Source of the DNA: JAMXLO01 sp963719805
Lineage (GTDB): Bacteria; Pseudomonadota; Alphaproteobacteria; Acetobacterales; Acetobacteraceae
DNA length: 64,000 nt
Reading direction: 5' to 3'
Assembly: GCA_963719805.1 (NCBI GenBank)
Contig: CAVRDF010000008.1
Coordinates: 744,001 to 808,000 of the forward strand
Below are positions 36,599 to 47,793 of this stretch, one piece after another; the first letter of the stretch is position 1, and the number at the start of each line of letters is the position of its first letter. Position numbers and translations under genes: made by a program. A model generated the notes under the pieces. It was not told where the DNA came from and searched no databases. It saw only the letters and a list, made by a program, of their open reading frames with translations.

Positions 36599-36627
<29 letters not shown>
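36283..36627 (-). CDS. hslR: RNA-binding S4 domain protein (Hsp15-like)
   Basis: A 114-residue protein with an S4 RNA-binding domain (RLDKWLWCARFMRQRTDCAALVARGSIRINR) and the basic C-terminus of Hsp15/HslR, which in E. coli binds stalled 50S subunits carrying nascent chains. The reading frame has no ATG before the domain; TTG 36627 is the likely start, overlapping the helicase gene by 29 bases. Translation is probably coupled to the helicase. Confidence 0.85.
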
Positions 36628-39106
<2,479 letters not shown>

Positions 39107-39352
39107 GCGTAAGATGGTTGGATGTTGCAGCGCGAAATGCAAGCGGGATCGGATACCGTGCTCTCGCCAAGGATCCAGGCCCGATCGCGGTCCCGGTGCC
39201 AGGTCCACCGTAACGCATACGTACCAATGTAGGATCTCGAATGGCCGAGCGCGGTTGGCGGCGACATGCCTGCGGCCGAGCGCATGTAACCCCTACCTCA
39301 CCGCTCTCACGGCTTTCACCGTAGCTTCACGTTTGCCGCGCAGCATCAGCAG

Positions 39353-42300
39353 GTGCAACGGAGACCCGCGCGCGTGTGTGGCAAGATCGAGCGATTGTGC
39401 TGCCTCCTCCTGGGCGCAGCCACTCTGATCGCCGTCGACAACATAGCGTCAGCCAATGCCGATCAGGTCACCGGCCAGGAGCTTCTACTTGTCCCGTTCA
39501 ATCTGTTGCGGGACACAACAGCGGGACTTGCCTTTCTCAACGCGAACCTGAACACCGAGAACGCGATCTATCTGAATTCGACCCAGGCAGAAAAGATCGC
39601 GGCCGGAACGGTGCTGATCCCCCAGTTCATATCCGCCAACGTTCTGCTACGCGCGTTCCCGGACAATCCGAATTTTGGCTACACTCCGACAGGTTTGCCC
39701 AGCGCGCCGCCGTCGCCTGCATCGGTCGCGAACGCGGTCAATGACATTCTCAACAACCAGCAGATAACAGCGCTAAAGCCGTATTTCGGCAACGTGAATA
39801 TCTACGGCAAGACCTACGGTCTGGTGCGTGGGCAAACCGACACGCTTGGCAATCCGCCGCCATATCAAGTGTCGAGCGCGATACTGCTCAATCCATTCAC
39901 GCCAGCCAATTCGTCACTGCTGGCCTATCAGAATCAGCAGACGCCCGGTGCGTTCGGTGTGAACTGGTCGCTCGGCGATTCAGGGATAGCCGACTTCCCG
40001 AGTGGCCATACGCTGATATCGACGATTATGGCGCAGACCTATGAGGTGCTGGCACCGGGTTTCTATCAGCAGATCGCTCAGGGCCAGGCGCAATTCGCCT
40101 ACGATCTGAATGTCTATGCCGCGCACTACCCGAGCGATGTCATCGGCGGACGGATCCTCGGTCTCTACGTCGTCGCGCAGACACTGTCAGGCAATCCTTT
40201 GTACCCACCAGGAAGTGCCGCACCGGCGAACATCGCCGGGTTGAGCCAGGCGATGCAGGCCTACCTCGGCGGCGGCGCCAGCTCGCCTTATGCTGCGGCC
40301 TGCGCCGGAAGTGTCGCCGCATGCGTCGCGCGTGGCGTTATACCCTCTGCGGCAAGCTATGCCCAACAGAACCAGGCCTATGTGGATTACCTGACCTATG
40401 GCCTGCCACCCGTTGGCAACACAGATGCCCCGCCGGTCGTGCCGCGCGAAGCGTCAGTGCTGATCGCGACACGGTTTCCCTATTTGAACACCGCGCAACT
40501 CAATGACGTGCTGGCGAGTACCGAACTGCCGTCCGGTGGCGCAATCGACAACGGCACCGGCTGGGCGAGGCTGAACCTGTTCGCTGCCGCCGGCGGCTAT
40601 GGCGCGTTGCAGAACAACGTGACGGTCAACATGAATGCCGCGCTCGGCGGCCTGAACGCCTTCGATGTTTGGAGCAATCCAATCAACGGGGCCGGAGGCC
40701 TGACGCTGCAAGGCTCGGGCACGCTGATCCTCGCTGGCAACAACGCCTACACCGGCGGCACGAATGTGCGGGGCGGTACGTTGGCGGTTACCGGCACGCT
40801 GGGCGGCGATCTCTCCGTATCACCAGGCGCGACCTTCGTCGGTAACGGCGGCTATGCGGTCGGGGCCAATGCCAGTCTCAACAATGCCGGTACCCTGATC
40901 GAAGTGAACGCGCCGTTGCTGAATGCCGGTACAGCCAGCAACACCGGCATTATCGTCGGCGACGTGACCAACATCGGCAGCTTCTCCAACACCGCGTTGG
41001 TGACCGGTGCGTTCAGCAATGCCGGCGCGCTATCCGGCAACGGCACTGTCGGCTCGCTGGGCTTGCTGTCCGGATCGGTCGTGACGCCCAGCACAATACG
41101 GGTGCTGGGCAACCTTACCGTTGCAACCGGCGCCACCTATCAGACGCCACTGATTACCAGCGGAGTTGCTCCGCTACAGGTGGGCGGCATCGCCAACCTA
41201 TCCGGCGGCACCGTCACCATCGTCGGTGCCGCCAACAATCCGCCCCTGGGCAGTACCTATCCGCTGCTCGTCGCCGCGGGAGGCATAGCGGGTGGCGGCT
41301 TCAGCTCGCTGACCCAGCCAGCGGGGCTGCCCAGCGGCACGCGGCTCGATGCGATGTATGGCGCCAACGCGATCTCGCTGGTGGTGACGCCCGGTTCCTA
41401 CGGCAACCTGTCAGCTGTCGGCCTGACGGAGACGCGGATGGAGAGCGCTATCGGCAACGCAGTGGATGCCGTCCGTCCACCACCTGGCCCGGACCCCACG
41501 CTGTTCGACGCACTTTATGCGCTGCCGGTTGGCAGTATCGCCGCCGGCCTCGATGAGCTGGCGCCATCGATCTACCCCGACGTCATGATCACGGCGCGCA
41601 ACTCGTGGTACCTGATGGCGGATTCGGTCAGCGGGCAGTTGGCGGCGCGGCGCGGGCTGGCGGCTGACAGTAACGCAACCAGCGCACCTGGACCGGATGG
41701 CAGCACAGTCTGGTTGAGCGGCCTCGGCGGCTATTACACGGTTGGTGCCGGAGGTGGCGTACCGGGTTTCACCGCGGGCGCAGGCGGTACCGTGATTGGC
41801 ATCGACACTCCGGTATTCGGCACCGCACGCATCGGTGCCGCTGTTGGCACTGTCGAGAGCCAGACCTGGTCGCAAAGCGGCGGCAATGCCTCAAGCAGCA
41901 CGGCGCAGCTCATGACCTATGGCGAATGGGACAACGGCCCACTGTTTGCCGACGGACAACTCGGGCTGCTGTTTCAGCAGGACACGGTGCATCGGACGCT
42001 GCCGCTGTTCGGTGCAGCGACGCGCGGCAGCACCAATGGACTGGCCGGCGGCGGCGCGATGCGCATCGGGGTGCAGCAGCAGTTTGCCGACTGGCTGATC
42101 GAACCAAGCCTCGGCTTCGACGGCTTCAGCCTGCACATGGCCAATGTAACCGAAAGTGGCAGGGCGCTGGCAGAGACCATCAGCCATGGCACGCTGGGCA
42201 GCGCACAGAGCACGCTGACCGTCGCCGCACAGCGCGGTTTCATGCTGAGCGAGACCGTGCGAATGACGGTCAGGGCCCGCGTGGGATGGTCGCACGAATT

Positions 42301-42523
42301 CGCAGACAACACTGCGCATATCATCGCGAGGTTTGCCGGCCTGGGCGGCGGCGGCTTCGCGCTGAACAGCGCACCAATCGGGCGGGATGCCGCGCTTGTC
42401 GGGCTAAGCGCTGACGTCAAGGTGGCGGCATGGCCGGTGGCATTGTTCGCCGGCTACGGGGGCGCCATCAATGCCAGCAGCAGCGCCCAGTCGTTCAACG
42501 CGGGCGTTCGGTTCACCTGGTAG
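39353..42523 (+). CDS. autotransporter with PAP2-type acid phosphatase passenger
   Basis: A 1056-residue surface protein. A signal peptide ends near ASANA (residue 36). Residues 40-300 are a PAP2/vanadium-haloperoxidase-like domain with PSGHT at 216-220 and His258-x3-Asp262 (HYPSDVIGGR); the Arg expected six residues before that His is Leu, and the first motif (K153, R159) is imperfect. A PATR-type autotransporter repeat (LTLQGSGTLILAGNNAYTGG) leads to beta-helix repeats and a C-terminal beta-barrel of about 290 residues ending in an aromatic (RFTW). GTG 39353 is the longest start; GTG 39374, with GGAGA about 11 bases upstream, also keeps the signal peptide. Confidence 0.85.
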   Translation: MQRRPARVCGKIERLCCLLLGAATLIAVDNIASANADQVTGQELLLVPFNLLRDTTAGLAFLNANLNTENAIYLNSTQAEKIAAGTVLIPQFISANVLLRAFPDNPNFGYTPTGLPSAPPSPASVANAVNDILNNQQITALKPYFGNVNIYGKTYGLVRGQTDTLGNPPPYQVSSAILLNPFTPANSSLLAYQNQQTPGAFGVNWSLGDSGIADFPSGHTLISTIMAQTYEVLAPGFYQQIAQGQAQFAYDLNVYAAHYPSDVIGGRILGLYVVAQTLSGNPLYPPGSAAPANIAGLSQAMQAYLGGGASSPYAAACAGSVAACVARGVIPSAASYAQQNQAYVDYLTYGLPPVGNTDAPPVVPREASVLIATRFPYLNTAQLNDVLASTELPSGGAIDNGTGWARLNLFAAAGGYGALQNNVTVNMNAALGGLNAFDVWSNPINGAGGLTLQGSGTLILAGNNAYTGGTNVRGGTLAVTGTLGGDLSVSPGATFVGNGGYAVGANASLNNAGTLIEVNAPLLNAGTASNTGIIVGDVTNIGSFSNTALVTGAFSNAGALSGNGTVGSLGLLSGSVVTPSTIRVLGNLTVATGATYQTPLITSGVAPLQVGGIANLSGGTVTIVGAANNPPLGSTYPLLVAAGGIAGGGFSSLTQPAGLPSGTRLDAMYGANAISLVVTPGSYGNLSAVGLTETRMESAIGNAVDAVRPPPGPDPTLFDALYALPVGSIAAGLDELAPSIYPDVMITARNSWYLMADSVSGQLAARRGLAADSNATSAPGPDGSTVWLSGLGGYYTVGAGGGVPGFTAGAGGTVIGIDTPVFGTARIGAAVGTVESQTWSQSGGNASSSTAQLMTYGEWDNGPLFADGQLGLLFQQDTVHRTLPLFGAATRGSTNGLAGGGAMRIGVQQQFADWLIEPSLGFDGFSLHMANVTESGRALAETISHGTLGSAQSTLTVAAQRGFMLSETVRMTVRARVGWSHEFADNTAHIIARFAGLGGGGFALNSAPIGRDAALVGLSADVKVAAWPVALFAGYGGAINASSSAQSFNAGVRFTW

Positions 42524-42777
42524 GGCCCCGGATCTGGCTCGCGCGTTCGCTCAACGCAGCGCCCAGCCAACCTTTGCAGGGGCGGTTCATCAGTTACGGC
42601 GAAGAAGTTCACTGGCTTCACCTCAACCAAGGCGCAAGCGAGCAACGTCTGCTTCGCCGGCCCAGTCGCTGACACGAGCGCAGTGTCTCCACGATTCATT
42701 ATCCATTGTGTGGGTTTATATGACTGCACCGGCCAAAAATGGCGGCGGGCGTTTACCCCGTGCTGAACGGACATATC

Positions 42778-43152
42778 ATGGCTCTAACAATCGCTACCAA
42801 CGCGGTGGTCAGCCACCTGTCGGTGTCAGTCGCCAGACCCCCGGCTGCTGCCACGTCAGCGAAAGTCTCCACTGCGCAGATCGCTGCTCAATCGACGGCC
42901 GCGTCGGCTGCTGGATCGCGCGCCCAGCAGTTGGCCGCGCTGAACCGAATGTTGACCACTTACACGCGCGATCAATCGCATGGCACAGACGCCAGAGCGC
43001 TGGCCGCTCTTGGCAAGCGGATCACGGCGGCAGCGAAGGCGCTCGGCCAGCATGTAACCCTACCGCGGACCCCGACCAATGCCGGCGCAGCCTCAGCAAC
43101 AGCCGAGGTGAACGGCGCGGCGGACAAGGCCAAGATCAACGTGACCACCTGA
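42778..43152 (+). CDS. hypothetical Ala/Thr-rich protein
   Basis: A 124-residue product beginning MALTIATNAVVSHL, rich in Ala, Thr and Ser, probably helical in the middle (AAQSTAASAAGSRAQQLAALNRML), with no signal peptide or known domain. An in-frame ATG at 42739 would add 13 residues. There is no strong Shine-Dalgarno at either. Composition fits neighbouring coding sequence, but I cannot name a family. Confidence 0.5.
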   Translation: MALTIATNAVVSHLSVSVARPPAAATSAKVSTAQIAAQSTAASAAGSRAQQLAALNRMLTTYTRDQSHGTDARALAALGKRITAAAKALGQHVTLPRTPTNAGAASATAEVNGAADKAKINVTT

Positions 43153-43268
43153 GGCCGGTGCGAGGCGTTATCCGGTCGGACCCGCTCACACGGGCCAAAC
43201 GCTACGCATCGCTGGGTTGAATGCTGCCGCTTTCCATCGCATATCGCGCCCCGCAGGGAGGTCGCGCG

Positions 43269-45089
43269 ATGAACGATGCCGTGGCGGAAAAGCATGATTT
43301 CGGCGCCGAGGTCGGGCGCCTGCTGGACCTGGTGGTCCACTCGCTCTACTCGGAACGCGAAATATTTTTGCGCGAACTGGTGGCCAATGCCGCCGACGCG
43401 ATGGACCGGCGCCGGTTCGAGGCACTGACCGACGCTGCCCTGGCACCCCCCGCCGAGGCGAAGATCCGCATCGTCCCCGACAAGCAGGCCCGCACCCTGC
43501 ACATCGCCGATGACGGCATCGGTATGGGGCGGCAGGAGCTGATCGATAACCTGGGCACCATCGCCCGTTCCGGCACGCGCGCATTCGGCGCGGCACTCGC
43601 CACCGCAAAGCCGGAAGAGCGGCCCAGCCTGATCGGGCAGTTCGGCGTCGGCTTCTATTCCGCCTTCATGGTGGCGGATCGGGTCGAAGTGACATCGCGC
43701 AAGGCGGGGTCGGACGAGGCGTTCACCTGGGCCTCGGACGGCGCCGGGCAATATACCATCGCGCCCGCCAGCCGCGAGACCGCCGGCACCGACATCGTGC
43801 TGCACATCAAGTCGGATGCCGACGAATACCTCGATCCGGTGCGGCTCGAGGCGATCGTGCGCAAATGGGCAGATCACATTACGCTGCCGATAACCATTGC
43901 GCGCGACGGCAAGGACCAGCCGGCCAACGAGGGCACCGCGCTCTGGCGCAAGCCCCGCAGCGAGATCACCCAGCAGTCGTATAACGAATTCTATCGCCAT
44001 CTCGGGCATCTGTTCGATGAACCGTGGGCCACGCTGCACTGGCGCGCGGAAGGCATGCTGGAATTCTTCGCGCTGCTGTTCATACCAGGCATGAAGCCGT
44101 TCGAGCCGTTCGACAACGATCGCGACAGTCACGTTAAGCTGCACGTGCGGCGCATGTTCATCACCGACAAGGCGGAACTGCTGCCATCGTGGCTGCGCTT
44201 CGTGCAAGGCGTGGTGGATACCGAGGACCTGCCGCTGAATGTCTCGCGCGAGATGCTGCAATCGACGCCGGTGATCGGCCGCATCCGCAAGACACTGGTC
44301 GGACGCGTGCTGTCGGAGATGAAGAATCGTGCCAAGGAGGCCGATGACTACGGCAAGTTCTGGGAGAACTTCGGCACGGTGATGAAGGAAGGCGTGTGGG
44401 AGGATGCCGAGCATCGCGCCGAGATCGCGCCGCTCCTGCGCTTTCGTTCCACTACGCAGGAAGGTTGGACGTCGCTGTCGGATTACCTGACGCGCATGCA
44501 GGTGGGGCAGGACACGATCTGGTACCTCGCGGGCGATGATGCCGATGCATTGCGTGCGTCGCCACAGCTCGAAGGCTTCCGCGCCAAGGGCACCGAAGTG
44601 CTGCTGCTGACCGATCCGATCGACGCGTTCTGGCCTGAGCGGCTGGATAGCTTCGAGGGCAAGTCGCTGAAGAGCATCACGCAGGCCGCGGCCGAGCCCG
44701 AGAAGGACGCGGATGCGCCGGATATTTCACCACTGCTCGCCGCGCTGAAGAAGGCGCTGGGCGATGCTGTGACGGACGTGCGCGCAACTGGCCGGCTGAC
44801 CGACAGCGCTGTGGTGCTGGCGGCGGGGGAGCGCGGCCCGGACCTGCAGATGCAACGGCTGCTGCGCCGCGCCGGTCGCGCGATGATGCCGGCTTCGCCG
44901 GTGCTGGAAGTGAACCCACGGCATGCACTGATCGAAGGGCTGTCGGCGAAGGTCGAGGACGAAGCGGTGATTGCTGAGGCGGCAAATACACTGCTTGATC
45001 TGGCGCGGGTGCAGGAAGGCGATCTGCCGCGTGATCCGGCGGGATTCGCCAAACGCGTGACGGCGTTGCTGGGCCGTTCGATCGGGTAA
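43269..45089 (+). CDS. htpG: molecular chaperone HtpG (Hsp90)
   Basis: A 606-residue Hsp90 with the GHKL ATPase motifs: the Asn-containing LRELVANAADAMD, DDGIGM, and the lid/Gly segment GQFGVGFYSAFM. A middle domain with the catalytic Arg region and a dimerising C-terminus follow. Length is close to the E. coli protein. GGGAGG about 8 bases upstream supports ATG 43269. It ends 7 bases before a perfect 16-bp hairpin that could stop transcription. No heat-shock element was identified. Confidence 0.95.
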   Translation: MNDAVAEKHDFGAEVGRLLDLVVHSLYSEREIFLRELVANAADAMDRRRFEALTDAALAPPAEAKIRIVPDKQARTLHIADDGIGMGRQELIDNLGTIARSGTRAFGAALATAKPEERPSLIGQFGVGFYSAFMVADRVEVTSRKAGSDEAFTWASDGAGQYTIAPASRETAGTDIVLHIKSDADEYLDPVRLEAIVRKWADHITLPITIARDGKDQPANEGTALWRKPRSEITQQSYNEFYRHLGHLFDEPWATLHWRAEGMLEFFALLFIPGMKPFEPFDNDRDSHVKLHVRRMFITDKAELLPSWLRFVQGVVDTEDLPLNVSREMLQSTPVIGRIRKTLVGRVLSEMKNRAKEADDYGKFWENFGTVMKEGVWEDAEHRAEIAPLLRFRSTTQEGWTSLSDYLTRMQVGQDTIWYLAGDDADALRASPQLEGFRAKGTEVLLLTDPIDAFWPERLDSFEGKSLKSITQAAAEPEKDADAPDISPLLAALKKALGDAVTDVRATGRLTDSAVVLAAGERGPDLQMQRLLRRAGRAMMPASPVLEVNPRHALIEGLSAKVEDEAVIAEAANTLLDLARVQEGDLPRDPAGFAKRVTALLGRSIG

Positions 45090-45096
45090 AAATAGA

Positions 45097-45134
45097 AACC
45101 ACAGATGGACACCGCTCCGTGTCCATCTGTGGTT
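45097..45134. repeat. perfect 16-bp inverted repeat related to the GxxExxY element ends
   Basis: aaccacagatggacac and its exact reverse complement flank a 6-base loop. The arm differs from the terminal repeat of the GxxExxY element (5534 onward) at one of 16 positions. It lies between the convergent htpG and cupredoxin genes, where it could also serve as a bidirectional terminator, though no long T-run is present. Confidence 0.8.
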
Positions 45135-45140
45135 CGAGAC

Positions 45141-45500
45141 CTATGCCTGCACCACTACCTGTCCATGCATGAACGGGTGCAGACCGCACACGTAGTCGTA
45201 CGTGCCAGGCTGGTCGAAGGTATGACTGAAGCTGCCATCGGTATCCATCGCCGGCGACTTCAGTTTCAGCGTGGGAAACACCACGCTGTGTGGCATGTCG
45301 TCGTGGTTCGCCCACACCACCGTTGTGCCGGCTTTGATGGTCAGCGGCGAGGGCGAGAAGGTGAAGTTGTCTATCGTCACCTCCTGCCCCTTGTCCGCCG
45401 CCCTGGCACTGCCGGCGATCACCACCAGCACGCTTGCGCCAAGCGCGCGGCGCAGCAGTTGGCGCCGGGCGACGGTGCCCGGTTGTATCATGTCGTTCAT
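45141..45500 (-). CDS. cupredoxin (amicyanin/plastocyanin-like blue copper protein)
   Basis: A 119-residue secreted copper protein. An RR-containing signal (RRQLLRRALGASVLVVIAGSARA) precedes a single cupredoxin domain. Type I copper ligands are His in HDDMPHSVV and Cys, His and Met in the closing CGLHPFMHG. It probably transfers electrons in the periplasm. It starts 10 bases after the restored end of the metallophosphoesterase gene, so the two form an operon. Confidence 0.9.
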   Translation of the reverse strand: MNDMIQPGTVARRQLLRRALGASVLVVIAGSARAADKGQEVTIDNFTFSPSPLTIKAGTTVVWANHDDMPHSVVFPTLKLKSPAMDTDGSFSHTFDQPGTYDYVCGLHPFMHGQVVVQA

Positions 45501-45510
45501 GGTCGGTCCC

Positions 45511-46432
45511 TTAGACGGCGAGTGGCGTATCGACGATGGCGAGAGGTGCCTTGGATGACACCAGGCTGACGTTGGCGATGCCGAGGTGCTGCCTCAGTTC
45601 GCCGGCAGGAACGACCATCGGGCCAGGAACTCTTCGCGGTTCCGGGTGCCGGTTGCGGAAAGGCGGTGGAACGCGCGGTGTGGAATGCCACCTGCCCCTC
45701 GACCTTCTGCATCACCTGATGGATGTGTCCGTTCAGCACCGTCACCGAGCCGAACTTCTTCAAGTACGAAAGCGCCTGTGCACCGTCGGCGGTGCCCCAG
45801 CCCCAGTCCTGATATACCATCCACAGCGGCACATGCGCGAACACGACGATTGGCGTGCTGGCGGTCAGGTGCTTCACGTCGTCCTCGAGCCACTCGAGCT
45901 GATCGTTGCCCAGGCTGCCGAGGCCGTTGGCTTGCAGGTTCATCACGTTAACCAGGCCGATGAAGTGCACACCGCGGTCGTTGAAGCTGTACCAGCCGTC
46001 GCCCTTGGTACCCTTGCCGAAGCGATTGAGATAACTCTTGCCGTCCTCCTCGAGGATGTCGTGTTCGCCGGGGACGGTGTGCATGGTCAACTTGGTGCCG
46101 CCGCAAAGCTGCGAAGCGGTGTCGAACTGCGCCGGCTTGGACAGATGCGTGATGTCGCCGGTGTGGATCATGAACGCCGGCCGCTGCTTCAACGCGCCAA
46201 CATCATCGAGCGCGACCTTCAGGGTCGCGGTCACATCGGGATTGGCAGCCTTGTCGAAGCCGAGATGGCTGTCGCTGATCTGCACGAAGGTGAAGTCGTT
46301 GGTGGCGGCCTCGGCGCTACCGATAAGCCGCGAGCGCGGCACGCCGCCGGCTACCGTCCAGACCATGGCGGTACCCGCCCAGGTCATGCACTTGAGGAAG
46401 CCGCGGCGCTCCATGTTGGGGTCTATGGTCAT
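45511..46432 (-). pseudogene. exported metallophosphoesterase, frameshifted near the C-terminus
   Basis: A calcineurin-like phosphoesterase with twin-arginine-type signal (ERRGFLKCMTWAG) and metal motifs ISDSHLG, HTGDITH, PGEHD, FAHVPLW and NGHIHQ. After PAPGTAK (near 45630) the uninterrupted frame turns to Arg-rich nonsense and overlaps the cupredoxin start (to 45497). Skipping one base yields PGPMVVPAGELRQHLGIANV and a stop at 45511, 10 bases before the cupredoxin gene. Restored length is about 306 residues. The catalytic core is intact either way, so the product may still work. Substrate unknown. Confidence 0.8.
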
Positions 46433-46615
46433 GCGATGCTCTCCGGTTGGACTGCGATGGTTACCGGTCGAGCACGGGGGTTATTCCCGGCGGCCTGAGG
46501 AAATAGGGCATCCGCCAACGCCGCTGGGCATCAACGCTCGAATGTCACGCGGTTGACACCGTCCATACCGCCTCTCACCATCCGCTCGCATTTTCAGCCT
46601 CGGACGACACGTACC

Positions 46616-47785
46616 ATGAGCCCGTCGGACGCAGCGTGGCAGCGCCTGATCTCCGCGTTGCACGCATCCGGCCGCAAGGCAGCACTGGCAATCACCGGCG
46701 GCGGCAGTGGAGCGATCGGCGAGCTGCTGCGCGTGCCCGGCGGCTCGCGATTCCTGATCGAGGCGCAGGTGCCGTATGACTCCTCGGCGCTTGCGACGTT
46801 TCTCGGCTTTGCGCCGGCCCAGGCGAGCAGTGCCGAAACGGCCATTGCCATGGCACGCGGCGCACGGGCACACGCGGCGAGATTCGTACCGGCGGGTACC
46901 GATCTGGTTGGGCTCGGCGCGACAGCGGCATTGGTGAGCGATCGACCACGCAAAGGGGAGCACAGGTTTCATATCGCGTGTGCCGACTCCACGGGCGCGA
47001 AGCACTGCACAGCCGTACTGGCCAAAGGCCGGCGTGATCGCGCCGCGGAAGAGGACCTTGTGGCACGTGCGATCGTGCTGTGGCTGGCGAGGGCCTGTGG
47101 CGTTGCTGGCGCGTCGCCACAAAGCCTGCTCGATGCTGATGAAGCCTATGAGGAGACAGCCATCGCGATGGCGGATGGCGTCGATCAGCTGCTGGCCGGC
47201 GAAGCCGATCGCGTGACCGTTCAGCCGGATGGCCAGATGGTCCTGTCCGCGCCAGTACCGCCCGTGCTGTTGCCTGGGTCGTTCAATCCGATCCACGAGG
47301 GACATGTGCGGCTGGCTCGGGTCGCCGAACAAATCAGGCGGCAGCCTTCGGCATTCGAGATTTCGGTCACCAACGTCGACAAGCCGCCGCTAACGGCCGA
47401 GACGGTGAGACAGCAAATCACACAGTTTGCCGGAAAGTCTTCGGTCGAACTCACGCGAGCACCGACCTTCGTCGAGAAGTCGCGTCTGTTTCCAAAGACA
47501 ACATTTGTCATCGGCGCCGATACGGCAGCGCGGCTGGTCGCGCCGAGATACTACGGCGATGACGAGGTGCGCATGCGCGTCGCACTCGAGGAGATCGCCA
47601 ATCGCGGTGGCAGCTTTCTGGTGGCCGTGCGCATCGACGCAACGGGCCGCGTCTGCGGGCTGAACGACATCGCCATACCGCCGCGCTACGCCGATCTCTT
47701 CACAGAGATCCCTGAGCAGAGATTCCGCTTTGATATGTCGTCATCGGAGATCCGCGCACGGGGTCTTGGCATTGACAGAGCGTAG
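46616..47785 (+). CDS. CinA C-terminal-like domain fused to a nucleotidyltransferase domain
   Basis: A 389-residue two-domain protein. The N-terminal ~165 residues resemble the CinA C-terminal (PncC, NMN deamidase) domain (AITGGGSGAIGELLRVPGGSRFL). The second part, from about residue 215, is a cytidylyltransferase-like nucleotidyltransferase with the HxGH-type motif in PGSFNPIHEGHVRLA and a closing SSSEIRARG like NadD/NMNAT. Together this suggests pyridine-nucleotide recycling, possibly NMN to nicotinate mononucleotide to NaAD; that is inference. ATG 46616 begins the conserved part. It diverges from the metallophosphoesterase and stands alone. Confidence 0.75.
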   Translation: MSPSDAAWQRLISALHASGRKAALAITGGGSGAIGELLRVPGGSRFLIEAQVPYDSSALATFLGFAPAQASSAETAIAMARGARAHAARFVPAGTDLVGLGATAALVSDRPRKGEHRFHIACADSTGAKHCTAVLAKGRRDRAAEEDLVARAIVLWLARACGVAGASPQSLLDADEAYEETAIAMADGVDQLLAGEADRVTVQPDGQMVLSAPVPPVLLPGSFNPIHEGHVRLARVAEQIRRQPSAFEISVTNVDKPPLTAETVRQQITQFAGKSSVELTRAPTFVEKSRLFPKTTFVIGADTAARLVAPRYYGDDEVRMRVALEEIANRGGSFLVAVRIDATGRVCGLNDIAIPPRYADLFTEIPEQRFRFDMSSSEIRARGLGIDRA

Positions 47786-47793
47786 CTGGACGA

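Noticed and set aside
42972..44414. 480-residue minus-strand open frame opposite htpG
   Set aside because: Antisense to a well-conserved Hsp90; no motif or start signal.
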